Below are positions 27,502 through 33,484 of a stretch of 45,302 nucleotides of DNA, piece after piece. The stretch's first letter is position 1; every line of letters starts with the position of its first letter. The notes under the pieces are model-generated. The model was not told where the DNA came from, made no database searches, and saw only the letters and a program-made list of their open reading frames with translations. The stretch is from the IMG/VR virus record IMGVR_UViG_3300021087_000023, positions 1 through 45,302 of that record. One strand, 5' to 3'. The translations under genes were made by a program, and so were the position numbers. The stretch is from a virus.

Positions 27502-27696
27502 CTAATCTTCATCTAGTTCAGTCCATTCTTCTTCAGTACAGCCTGTCATTATAAACTCCCTGTCTTCTGCAGGTACTTGAGGCATTGCTTCTTGTATCAG
27601 TACTCCTGATTGCCACAGATCTAGTTGCTCTTGAGTGACATTAATTTCTCTTGTTCTAGTTCTACCAGATAGCATACTTGTCTTAGTGATCTGCAT
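27502..27696 (-). CDS. Conserved small phage protein (SGRTxTREINVTxEQL type)
   Basis: 64 residues. The pattern SGRTRTREINVTQEQL, then PAEDREFIMTGCTEEEW, recalls a small acidic protein found in many unrelated phages, with DREFI.TG.T.EEW near its end. The function is not known to me. The ATG overlaps the TAA of the upstream gene (TAATG). It is soluble with no membrane segment. Confidence 0.75.
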   Translation of the reverse strand: MQITKTSMLSGRTRTREINVTQEQLDLWQSGVLIQEAMPQVPAEDREFIMTGCTEEEWTELDED

Positions 27697-28109
27697 TACT
27701 TGAAGATATTAAATCCTACACTTAATGATGCTCCTAAGTCTGTGTTGTATCCTGCACCAATGTTCATCCATGGTGTTAGATTACCATCAAAGTATACACC
27801 AACACCCATACCAGTTACAGAGTAACTACCAGTTACACTAAAGAACTTTGGTGTGTTAGAACAGTCTTTGATAGCTACTCTTGGTCCAACCTCTAGAGAG
27901 TGGAACTTGTAGTCTCCATTCCAATCTTTGATATCAGATAGTAAGACTCTTACTTTTAGGTTCTGACCATTTATCTCAACACCATGTAGGTATTGTTCTG
28001 TGTCGTTCAAGACTTCAGGGCTCAATGTGTAGTTGATACCAAGTCTTTGTGCATTACTGCTTGTAAATAATCCGATTGCTAATACTAAGGTTAATAATAC
28101 TTTTTTCAT
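27696..28109 (-). CDS. Secreted small outer-membrane-like protein
   Basis: 137 residues. A clear Sec signal peptide (MKKVLLTLVLAIGLFTSSNAQ, cleavage near residue 20) is followed by alternating Gly/Ser/Tyr/Val strands. The C-terminus ASLSVGFNIFK ends in an aromatic-Lys strand, as in small outer-membrane beta-barrels. The strand pattern (TGSYSVTGMGVGVYF, INIGAGYN-like) fits a barrel or periplasmic lipocalin-like fold. A phage-made envelope protein could block superinfecting phage or change permeability; that is inference. Confidence 0.7.
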   Translation of the reverse strand: MKKVLLTLVLAIGLFTSSNAQRLGINYTLSPEVLNDTEQYLHGVEINGQNLKVRVLLSDIKDWNGDYKFHSLEVGPRVAIKDCSNTPKFFSVTGSYSVTGMGVGVYFDGNLTPWMNIGAGYNTDLGASLSVGFNIFK

Positions 28110-28157
28110 GATTTGTGAATTGTGATTAATTATTGGTTTATTGTTTAATGTTTAATG

Positions 28158-28424
28158 TTATAAGAACCTCATGAATTGAAATTCTTCTTCTGGAATGCCT
28201 ATCATAATGGCTATTCGCTTGTTGTATTTCTTTATAGCACGTTCTAGTGTGAACAGTCTATAAATTGTCCATAATCCTAGACCACCTAGTGTAAGGTAGA
28301 ATAAGACTTGTTTGCCCATTTGTCCTAATGATCCATAACTCCATCCAAGGAGTAAGAACGTTAGCCAAATAGTTGTAGAGTCAGCTTTAGCTCCTCTGTA
28401 GATCATCATTTTAGATACTTCCAT
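28158..28424 (-). CDS. Small membrane protein
   Basis: 88 residues from the ATG at 28424. A start 26 codons upstream would run through the terminator at 28447-28480 and is rejected. Two membrane segments are visible (TTIWLTFLLLGWSYGSLG and KQVLFYLTLGGLGLWTIY). A charged cytoplasmic tail (LERAIKKYNKRI) follows. The Gly-rich short segments resemble TM2-type small membrane proteins, but no family is proven. Confidence 0.6.
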   Translation of the reverse strand: MEVSKMMIYRGAKADSTTIWLTFLLLGWSYGSLGQMGKQVLFYLTLGGLGLWTIYRLFTLERAIKKYNKRIAIMIGIPEEEFQFMRFL

Positions 28425-28446
28425 ATGTAATTGGTTTTTAAGGTTA

Positions 28447-28480
28447 CAAAAGAAAAGAGGCACTCGTATGAGCACCTCTT
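28447..28480 (-). terminator. Rho-independent terminator
   Basis: Minus-strand hairpin AAGAGGTGCTC-ATAC-GAGTGCCTCTT (11 pairs including two wobbles) followed by TTTTCTTTT. It is 23 nt before the next ATG and downstream of the tRNA-like minihelix. Confidence 0.88.
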
Positions 28481-28566
28481 GTAGATATGTTTTCAAGCGC
28501 ATTAAAACAAACTAAACAACTGTTACGCTTGGGAATACATAAAACCCGTCCTACCCCTAGAACTGC

Positions 28567-28610
28567 GAGTCAGTAAGGATTCGAACCTTACAAGCCACCA
28601 CGGCTGACTC
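28567..28610 (-). ncRNA. tRNA-like minihelix (acceptor plus T arm only)
   Basis: On the minus strand the 44-nt element reads, in order: GAGTCAG; a 13-nt linker; TAAGG; T loop TTCGAAT; CCTTA; CTGACTC. The 7-bp acceptor stem and 5-bp T stem are both perfect and can stack coaxially, as in a tRNA. The T loop fits TTCRANY. The 13-nt linker can form only a 3-bp GCC/GGC mini-hairpin, so the D and anticodon arms are missing. The 3' side continues GCAG, so CCA is not encoded. It sits in the 224-nt gap 28425-28648 between two membrane protein genes. A minimal RNase P or RNase Z substrate is a possible role. Confidence 0.6.
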
Positions 28611-28648
28611 CACCAATCAATCAAAGTTAAATATAGGGCTAATATTAA

Positions 28649-28921
28649 TTAATCTCTATTATTATTGTATGATTTATATGATTTTCCATCAATATATACC
28701 CCTGGTACTGAAGAATCGTTAGCATATTTCTCTGCTTTCTTGCGTTCTTTGTATTTCTTACGGGATACGTATTGTTTGTGTTTCTTATCTAGTAGCTGAT
28801 CATATGTTATGCCCTGTCTACTTGCTTGTTCTTTATACTGTGCCTCGATCTTGGCTGCTCTACCTACTGCTATAAGTAGAGCTACACCAATACCAAGAAA
28901 TGCAAGGAGTAAGCCTTCCAT
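28649..28921 (-). CDS. Small membrane-anchored basic protein
   Basis: 90 residues. One N-terminal membrane segment (about 3-19, GLLLAFLGIGVALLIAVG) is followed by a strongly basic helical cytoplasmic part (KKHKQYVSRKKYKERKKAEKY). An Asn/Ser-rich end follows. It could anchor a nucleic acid or protein at the membrane. The ATG overlaps the stop of the 38-codon gene by 1 nt (TAATG), so translation is probably coupled. Function unknown. Confidence 0.6.
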   Translation of the reverse strand: MEGLLLAFLGIGVALLIAVGRAAKIEAQYKEQASRQGITYDQLLDKKHKQYVSRKKYKERKKAEKYANDSSVPGVYIDGKSYKSYNNNRD

Positions 28922-29037
28922 TATAAGTACATTTTAATTACTTCTAGTAATCCTACTAAGGCTAAAGAACCTAGTACAAGAGATATCCAACCTAGTAGGA
29001 GTATCTCTAATGTTCTGTGTATTTTCTTTCGTATCAT
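28921..29037 (-). CDS. 38-residue single-span membrane peptide
   Basis: Very short ORF: MIRKKIHRTL, one hydrophobic segment (LLLGWISLVLGSLALVGLLEV), then IKMYL. Its ATG overlaps the TGA of the 174-residue gene (ATGA), and its TAA overlaps the next ATG (TAATG). Coupling on both sides in a tight operon is strong evidence for a real gene despite its size. The basic N-terminus predicts the N-terminus inside the cell. Function unknown. Confidence 0.65.
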   Translation of the reverse strand: MIRKKIHRTLEILLLGWISLVLGSLALVGLLEVIKMYL

Positions 29038-29558
29038 TGGAAATCTGATTTTGCGCTCTTAAGAGCAGTTTGTTTATCTCTTGCATCTGACATCTCTTTG
29101 TTGTAGATGCCTAGTATACCGTCTATTGGTTTGTCAAAGTATTCGTTGTAAGATATTAGGATGATAAAGTTAGATCCATGCTTATCATTTTGTGTTGTCC
29201 ATTTACCATCTGAATAGCCAGGTTTATCGTTGTCGAATTTACCTGACCATAACCATCTTATTCTGAATGCATTTGCAACGGACTCTTTCCATATTCTTAT
29301 GTCAGAGCTGTATAGTCTTGTATCATCAGCCAGTTCACCTGGTTTGAAGATGACCATGTAGCAAATACCTTTTTCGTTGAGGTATACTATTATTTCTCCT
29401 TCTATGTCGCTGATTGTTGCGCCTACAGTGAAGTTCTCTTCACCTACATGACCAGGATGATATCTTCCGGGATAAAAGCCTTTGATCTTGTACCTTTCAG
29501 GCTGAGCTGAAAGGGTTAATGTTATTAGTAATAATGCTAGTGTGAGTATTGTTCTCAT
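29034..29558 (-). CDS. Secreted or periplasmic protein of unknown function
   Basis: 174 residues. An N-terminal Sec signal peptide (LTLALLLITLTLSAQ, cleavage near residue 18) is followed by a soluble, Tyr/Trp/Gly-rich domain with strands (GEIIVYLNEKGICYMVIF) and a C-terminal Lys/Ser/Ala tail. The body has few cysteines and no lipobox. With the second signal-peptide protein nearby it suggests that the early genes act on the host envelope. It is not recognised. Confidence 0.6.
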   Translation of the reverse strand: MRTILTLALLLITLTLSAQPERYKIKGFYPGRYHPGHVGEENFTVGATISDIEGEIIVYLNEKGICYMVIFKPGELADDTRLYSSDIRIWKESVANAFRIRWLWSGKFDNDKPGYSDGKWTTQNDKHGSNFIILISYNEYFDKPIDGILGIYNKEMSDARDKQTALKSAKSDFQ

Positions 29559-29791
29559 TGTGTATCTATTTGAGGTTTATAGTTTAATGTTTGCAGATCC
29601 TGTAGGATTGCGATTACTTTGATGCCATGGTCGTAGAGTTCTTCATCTACTACAGACATAGGTTCTTCTTCTGTTTTCAGGATTGTTATCTCTGATGTTT
29701 TCTCTGCTAGTGCTTGACGTACTAATAAGCAGTGAGTGTAAGCTAGAGATGGTGACATCTCCCATTTGTTTGTGAATTGTTTCGTGTTCAT
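29555..29791 (-). CDS. Small soluble protein of unknown function
   Basis: 78 residues, not recognised. Mostly helical and acidic (LVRQALAEKTSEITILKTEEEP). The stop overlaps the start of the signal-peptide gene (ATGA), and its start is 12 nt past the previous stop. No membrane segment or metal motif. Confidence 0.55.
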   Translation of the reverse strand: MNTKQFTNKWEMSPSLAYTHCLLVRQALAEKTSEITILKTEEEPMSVVDEELYDHGIKVIAILQDLQTLNYKPQIDTQ

Positions 29792-29803
29792 AGCGTTTGT
29801 TTT

Positions 29804-30262
29804 TTAAAAGGGGCAATTTATGTTTAGTTCATTTTGTAATGCTTCTACTTGTGATTCAAGAGTAGATACTTTGTCTTTCCAGTAGTCTACGTGTTGATCG
29901 AATCTATCTACCATTGTTTGTATGTGTCTTAGTACTGGTTGTACAGCAACTTCTATTGGGTAAAGATCTTCGTTGTATAGTTTGATGGTTTTAATATCAG
30001 GGTCATACTGTGATTCTTTACATGGTTTGATAACAAGACGGTATATCTTGTTGTCGTTAGAGTTGTTAGGTACTGAGCGTAGAGATATACTTACATTTTT
30101 GTGTTCTGTGATGTAGAAATCTAAGCCTAGTATTTGTTCAGAGTGTGGTAGATCTGAAGCGAATGATAGTTGAGGATCAACACCATATGCTGATACCATG
30201 TGCTTCTGGATTTTAAACAGGAGTGATAGTCCTGTTGCTAGTTCATCATGTAGTTGTGTCAT
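29804..30262 (-). CDS. Unknown protein with C-terminal coiled coil
   Basis: 152 residues. A beta-rich middle (NVSISLRSVPN, IYRLVIKPC) and a C-terminal coiled coil from about residue 115 (VDRFDQHVDYWKDKVSTL onward) can be seen. Its ATG overlaps the stop of the gene before it (ATGA). No known family is recognised. Confidence 0.55.
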   Translation of the reverse strand: MTQLHDELATGLSLLFKIQKHMVSAYGVDPQLSFASDLPHSEQILGLDFYITEHKNVSISLRSVPNNSNDNKIYRLVIKPCKESQYDPDIKTIKLYNEDLYPIEVAVQPVLRHIQTMVDRFDQHVDYWKDKVSTLESQVEALQNELNINCPF

Positions 30263-30564
30263 GAGTTCTGAGGGTTTTTGAGGGTTAATATGTTTGTGTT
30301 ATAGTTGAATCTCCATGTTAGACCTGTTAAGGTATCACGGAGAGTTACTACTGTTGCGTTGTCTTTGTGAGATAGCTCACTAAAGCCTAGTTCTTTTAGG
30401 CGTTTTATCAGGTCTATGAATAGTTGTCCTGTTATTGGTTGCTCTGTGTGAATGTCTTTGAAAGCTTCACGTAAGAGGTAGTAGATCCTAGTTGTCATTG
30501 CATCTGATGTTAGTGCAAGGAGATAGGTGTTGTTGGTTTCTAGAAGGTCGTTTATAGTGTTCAT
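30259..30564 (-). CDS. Unknown small protein
   Basis: 101 residues, not recognised. A helical N-terminal half (YYLLREAFKDIHTEQ) and a C-terminal beta hairpin (TGLTWRFNYNTNILTLKNP) form a plausible small alpha/beta domain. The hairpin end resembles the C-terminal part of HicA-like or dsRBD-like small folds, which cannot be confirmed by eye. Its ATG overlaps the TGA of the 25-codon ORF. Confidence 0.55.
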   Translation of the reverse strand: MNTINDLLETNNTYLLALTSDAMTTRIYYLLREAFKDIHTEQPITGQLFIDLIKRLKELGFSELSHKDNATVVTLRDTLTGLTWRFNYNTNILTLKNPQNS

Positions 30565-30638
30565 AGTATGCAGTAGATTAGGAGTAATGTAGTGCTTATG
30601 AGTACTATTTTTAGGTCTGATTTAAAGTTTTTAGTCAT
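30561..30638 (-). CDS. 25-residue hydrophobic peptide
   Basis: Short ORF: MTKNFKSDLK, then a single hydrophobic segment (IVLISTTLLLIYCIL). Its TGA overlaps the next ATG in the string CTATGAACAC, so it may act as a coupled leader as well as a membrane peptide. Only the junction and the basic-then-hydrophobic order support it, so it remains tentative. Confidence 0.4.
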   Translation of the reverse strand: MTKNFKSDLKIVLISTTLLLIYCIL

Positions 30639-30708
30639 GAGTTCTAAGGTTTTGTAAGGGGTGATTATGTTATTAATTAGTTTCGTGCTTGATTTGGTTG
30701 CTAAGGGG

Positions 30709-30762
30709 AAAAAAGAAACCCGAAGGGGATTGAGGCTGATACTCAGCCCCTTACCTTCAGGT
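30709..30762 (-). terminator. Compound Rho-independent terminator
   Basis: Minus-strand outer stem ACCTGAAGG/CCTTCGGGT (nine pairs, one wobble) encloses a second hairpin GGCTGA-GTA-TCAGCC and is followed by TTTCTTTTTT. It lies 8 nt past the stop of the 142-residue gene, so that gene is probably made from its own short transcript. Confidence 0.88.
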
Positions 30763-30769
30763 TAGTGTG

Positions 30770-31198
30770 TTACAATACTTCGATTACTGCTAATCTGTAC
30801 TGTTCGTTCTCTAGGGCATCAGACCATCGTGAGATGTCTGTGCCATTCTTTTCGTGTGCTCTCATTTCTTCATCAGAAAGTTCTAAAGGGTCTTGACCCT
30901 GCATGATGATACTAACAGTATCTCCTGCGTCCAAGTCTTGGATTTCTTCATAAATCATTGAGTTTGTTGGAGACAAATACGCACCTTCGAAGTTAAGGTA
31001 GCGTTTCTCTCCGTCTTTAGAGGCTAATACCTCTACTTCAATCTCTAATTCTGGGTGACCAGAGTTAGTATCCCATAGCTTTGCTAGGGATTGTCTTACG
31101 CTAATAGCGCCTGATTTCAATGCTTTAGAATAATAGTCTAAAGGACTAATTTGAGTAGCTTTAGCTGCTTTCGTTGTTGCTTTTCTTGTTGTTGCCAT
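30770..31198 (-). CDS. First left-arm gene, unknown acidic protein
   Basis: 142 residues from the ATG at 31198 (MATTRKATTKAAKA); a start nine codons earlier lies nearer to the structured element and is less likely. A short basic Thr/Lys/Ala tail precedes an acidic domain with strands (ELEIEVEVLASKDGEKRY; DTVSIIMQG) and the end ENEQYRLAVIEVL. It is followed closely by a strong compound terminator and preceded by an 86-nt structured element. This suggests a highly expressed, separately regulated early gene. Function unknown. Confidence 0.65.
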   Translation of the reverse strand: MATTRKATTKAAKATQISPLDYYSKALKSGAISVRQSLAKLWDTNSGHPELEIEVEVLASKDGEKRYLNFEGAYLSPTNSMIYEEIQDLDAGDTVSIIMQGQDPLELSDEEMRAHEKNGTDISRWSDALENEQYRLAVIEVL

Positions 31199-31216
31199 AA
31201 TAATAGAGTTAATTTT

Positions 31217-31302
31217 GTGAAACAATAGTTAGTTGGCACCCCTCGGTGCGCGATACTTAGCGGGGGGAGTGATTACATATAGGCCCCGGAAAACTATTTC
31301 AC
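31217..31302 (-). ncRNA. Candidate structured RNA in the leader of the first left-arm gene
   Basis: An 86-nt, locally GC-rich patch in AT-rich DNA, closed by an 11-bp helix: minus strand GTGAAATAGTT pairs with AACTA-(TTG bulge)-TTTCAC. Inside are a 5-bp stem CGGGG/CCCCG (18-nt loop) and a hairpin GCACC-GAGG-GGTGC, giving a three-helix junction. It ends 19 nt before the ATG of the 142-residue gene. The symmetry means the same structure could form on the other strand or in single-stranded DNA, so a leader RNA, operator or replication origin are all possible. No known riboswitch was recognised. Confidence 0.45.
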
Positions 31303-31551
31303 ATACCGAAAATTTTTTCTAAAAATATTTTTCACCAACTCTATTCAGTTGATAGCTGTAGGAAAGTAGGTTAACAGCTCTTCTTAAGTTGTAATCTTAC
31401 TTAAGTAGTTAAATTTAAGAGTGAGAAGTTCGAGGAAAAATCTGACTTTTACAAGGGTTTTACATGTATTGCTTACACTTTTTAACCAAGTTCTTAGTAT
31501 TTAGTTTAAAATCGTAACTTAGTTATCTGTTTAATTATAAATTATAAAGTG
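31303..31551. promoter_or_regulatory. Divergent intergenic region between the two arms
   Basis: About 250 nt with no supportable ORF lie between the outward-facing arms. It holds small inverted repeats AGCTGT/ACAGCT (31354-31379) and CTTAAGT/ACTTAAG (31383-31405) and the palindrome AAAAATATTTTT near 31320. It must contain promoters for both arms, or be reached by their leaders, but no single promoter box stands out. It is also a natural place for a replication origin. Those roles are inferred from the layout. Confidence 0.5.
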
Positions 31552-31821
31552 ATGAGTAAGAAGGAAGTAAAAGATGTTAAGCCTAAAGCTAATGTAGCTT
31601 CAAAATCTAAACCAGAACCTAAGAAAGTGGTTAAAGATGTAAAGGCAAAAGTAGAAGATGAGGTAGTATTCTCAGCTGTAATAGCTGATGATAGCAACAG
31701 GAGTAAGTTTGGTGTAGCCAAAGCTGCTGTGACTAAATTATTGAAAGAAGGCAAGTTGTATTACTCTTCTAAAAGACAGAAAGACGGGAAGTACAAAGTT
31801 GATGTCAAGCTTAAGAAGTAA
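31552..31821 (+). CDS. Small Lys-rich protein, possible DNA binder
   Basis: 89 residues from the ATG at 31552; a GTG one codon upstream is also possible. Residues 1-35 are a Lys/Pro/Ala/Val-rich disordered tail. Residues 45-89 form a small basic domain (SKFGVAKAAVTKLLKEGKLYYS, ending YKVDVKLKK) that resembles a winged-helix wing. It is the first gene of the right arm and has its own terminator. A regulatory or nucleoid-type role is plausible but unproven. Confidence 0.65.
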   Translation: MSKKEVKDVKPKANVASKSKPEPKKVVKDVKAKVEDEVVFSAVIADDSNRSKFGVAKAAVTKLLKEGKLYYSSKRQKDGKYKVDVKLKK

Positions 31822-31827
31822 TTGAAG

Positions 31828-31869
31828 CAGGTGGTATAACAAGTTTTGTTGCCACCTGTATCTTTTTTT
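31828..31869 (+). terminator. Rho-independent terminator
   Basis: Stem CAGGTGG/CCACCTG encloses a second stem AACAA/TTGTT and is followed by TATC and seven T. It closes the unit of the small Lys-rich gene. Confidence 0.88.
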
Positions 31870-31879
31870 GTTATATTTG
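31849..31879 (+). promoter_or_regulatory. Bacteroidota-type promoter candidate for the head genes
   Basis: TATATTTG at 31872-31879 fits the Bacteroidota -7 box TAnnTTTG; TTG at 31849-31851 lies 20 nt upstream, as expected for the -33 element. The start codon of the winged-helix gene follows 16 nt later, so the leader would be very short. The -33 element overlaps the terminator stem, an unusual arrangement. Confidence 0.5.
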
Positions 31880-31895
31880 TCTAAACACAAGACAG

Positions 31896-32525
31896 ATGGC
31901 GAAAATAATTACTGGCGCTACCATTCAGATTGAAGGTAACCCCAAAGAACTTATGAAGGTTTTCCTCCAGGTATTCTTAGCCAGGGAGACTCTTACTAAC
32001 AAGCAGTTATATGTGACTGTGGAACTAGCTCTCAAGTACTCAGAGTATATTAATGGTGGTGTTAAGGAGCCTTACGCTTCTAAGCTCTTATTTTCTAGTG
32101 AGACTAGGAAGGAACTAGCAGATGTGATAGGTATGTCGGTAGTTCATTTGAATAATACTTTCAAAGCTCTAGCCAATAAGAACGTAATGATGCTAGAGGG
32201 TAAGACTTACATATTTAATCCTGGCATTGTTCTAAGAGAATACCTCAAATTTAACTTTAAAGTAACGGATGACCAACCAAGAAAAAGTACTACGGGAGGT
32301 GGTAAAAAGGACAGGGCTACCCAAGAAAGCAGTGAAGCAAGTTCTGGACATGCAGATGTACATGATCAGACAGGCAGTGAAAGAGAAAAGGCCAGTGACA
32401 ATATACCTCCGGAACTTAGGGTACTTCCAGTCACCCCAAGCGAGGCGTATGATGAAGTCACAAAGACAGGAGAGAAAAACGAAGATGGCCTACCTTTCCT
32501 CGACACAAGTGGAGGAACCTTCTGA
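31896..32525 (+). CDS. Winged-helix protein with disordered tail overlapping the IHF gene
   Basis: 209 residues. Residues about 30-115 look like a helix-turn-helix/winged-helix domain (TRKELADVIGMSVVHLNNTF as the recognition region, then MMLEGKTYIFNPGI as the wing), similar to phage replication or transcription regulators. From residue 125 to the end the frame continues for 257 nt inside the IHF-like gene and encodes a Ser/Gly/Glu-rich disordered tail. No stop occurs before 32525, so the overlap is either dual coding or the result of a frameshift. Its position at the head of the late operon suggests a late-gene regulator; this is inferred. Confidence 0.75.
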   Translation: MAKIITGATIQIEGNPKELMKVFLQVFLARETLTNKQLYVTVELALKYSEYINGGVKEPYASKLLFSSETRKELADVIGMSVVHLNNTFKALANKNVMMLEGKTYIFNPGIVLREYLKFNFKVTDDQPRKSTTGGGKKDRATQESSEASSGHADVHDQTGSEREKASDNIPPELRVLPVTPSEAYDEVTKTGEKNEDGLPFLDTSGGTF

Positions 32526-32550
32526 GGATGATACAATTTATGAATTTTAA
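32269..32550 (+). CDS. IHF/HU-like DNA-bending protein
   Basis: 93 residues. KVLREVVKRTGLPKKAVKQV at the start and the arm segment PVTIYLRNLGYFQ near residue 45 match the helical dimer part and beta arm of the IHF/HU fold. An acidic C-terminal extension (EEPSEDDTIYEF) is not typical. IHF-like genes near the terminase are a known feature of crAss-like phages. Likely roles are DNA bending in packaging or gene control. The gene lies entirely out of frame within the end of the winged-helix gene. The call is confident; the partner subunit is not seen. Confidence 0.82.
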   Translation: MTNQEKVLREVVKRTGLPKKAVKQVLDMQMYMIRQAVKEKRPVTIYLRNLGYFQSPQARRMMKSQRQERKTKMAYLSSTQVEEPSEDDTIYEF

Positions 32551-32561
32551 TAAGTAAAGAT

Positions 32562-33329
32562 ATGACACAATCACACAAACTTAAATTAGTTTACGACGTA
32601 ACATCAATGCCTACAGGACTAGATCCTAGTAACATGGTTAGGTTGTATGAAAGTAACAACGTAGTATTTTGGGACAGTTCTAAAGCTGGGATCAAACCTG
32701 CTTTATTCAACACAACTACTGATGAGGAAATAGAACTTGCTCTAGTAGATACCCAAGGAGCTACTGTAGATCTAGAACCGTTTCTACAAAAGTACATGGA
32801 TGAGGAGTTCTGGGATAAAGAACTTCATAAATGTAAGCAATCACCGCTATATTACTTTAATAATTATCTTACTAAGGAGTATCCGGTTAAGAATGAAAAG
32901 CAAGCGGAGTATCTTAAGAGTATTAACTTAGGTGATCTTCCTACTGATGATTCAGAGAAAGCTCAAGAAGCTTGGGATAAGAAGAAGGAGGCTAGGGTAG
33001 CTGCTACTAAGGACATCACAGTAGAGATGCTTAAGGAGTTGAGACCTAATGTAGAAGAGATGCAACAGGTGTATGAAGCTAAGATCGCTGAGCTAGAAAA
33101 GAAGTACAACTCTAGACTTTCAGACTCTGAGACTGGTGTTCTTAGATCAGAAGCAGAGAAGAGGAGAGTTCTTATCAAGGATATCAAGAAGCACGGGATC
33201 CCTGCTGAGTTCAGTGAGTACAGAAACAAGAAGAACAAGTGGGATCTACCTATGCTAGCTGCCACTGATTATACAGTTCTCCTTGAATTGTTTGATTCGT
33301 TACAGCCTACAATATTGCGTGAAGTATAA
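32562..33329 (+). CDS. Unknown packaging-region protein
   Basis: 255 residues. An N-terminal alpha/beta part contains SPLYYFNNYLTKEYP near residue 95. A long charged coiled coil follows (about 130-215, EEMQQVYEAKIAELEKKYN) and then a helical end. Position just before the large terminase is where a small terminase or accessory head protein is expected. No motif proves either. Confidence 0.65.
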   Translation: MTQSHKLKLVYDVTSMPTGLDPSNMVRLYESNNVVFWDSSKAGIKPALFNTTTDEEIELALVDTQGATVDLEPFLQKYMDEEFWDKELHKCKQSPLYYFNNYLTKEYPVKNEKQAEYLKSINLGDLPTDDSEKAQEAWDKKKEARVAATKDITVEMLKELRPNVEEMQQVYEAKIAELEKKYNSRLSDSETGVLRSEAEKRRVLIKDIKKHGIPAEFSEYRNKKNKWDLPMLAATDYTVLLELFDSLQPTILREV

Positions 33330-33483
33330 ACAAATTCTTTCCCAAGTCTGGTTAGTCGAAATAGAGACTCCAGAAGATTTGACAGAGTTTTTAGACTCTA
33401 CCAATGAGGCTGTGGTTTTAGGTGAGAAACCTGACGACCAGGCTAGGGACGAATTTGATGATCTAATGGATATGTTTAAATAA
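33319..33483 (+). CDS. Small acidic protein upstream of the terminase genes
   Basis: 54 residues from a GTG at 33319, chosen because it overlaps the previous TAA closely (GTGAAGTATAA); a TTG at 33283 is the alternative. The ending DEFDDLMDMFK is an acidic amphipathic helix with hydrophobic spacing. It is probably a short adapter or regulator and is unrecognised. It ends 1 nt before the next ATG. Confidence 0.5.
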   Translation: MKYKQILSQVWLVEIETPEDLTEFLDSTNEAVVLGEKPDDQARDEFDDLMDMFK

Positions 33484-33484
33484 T

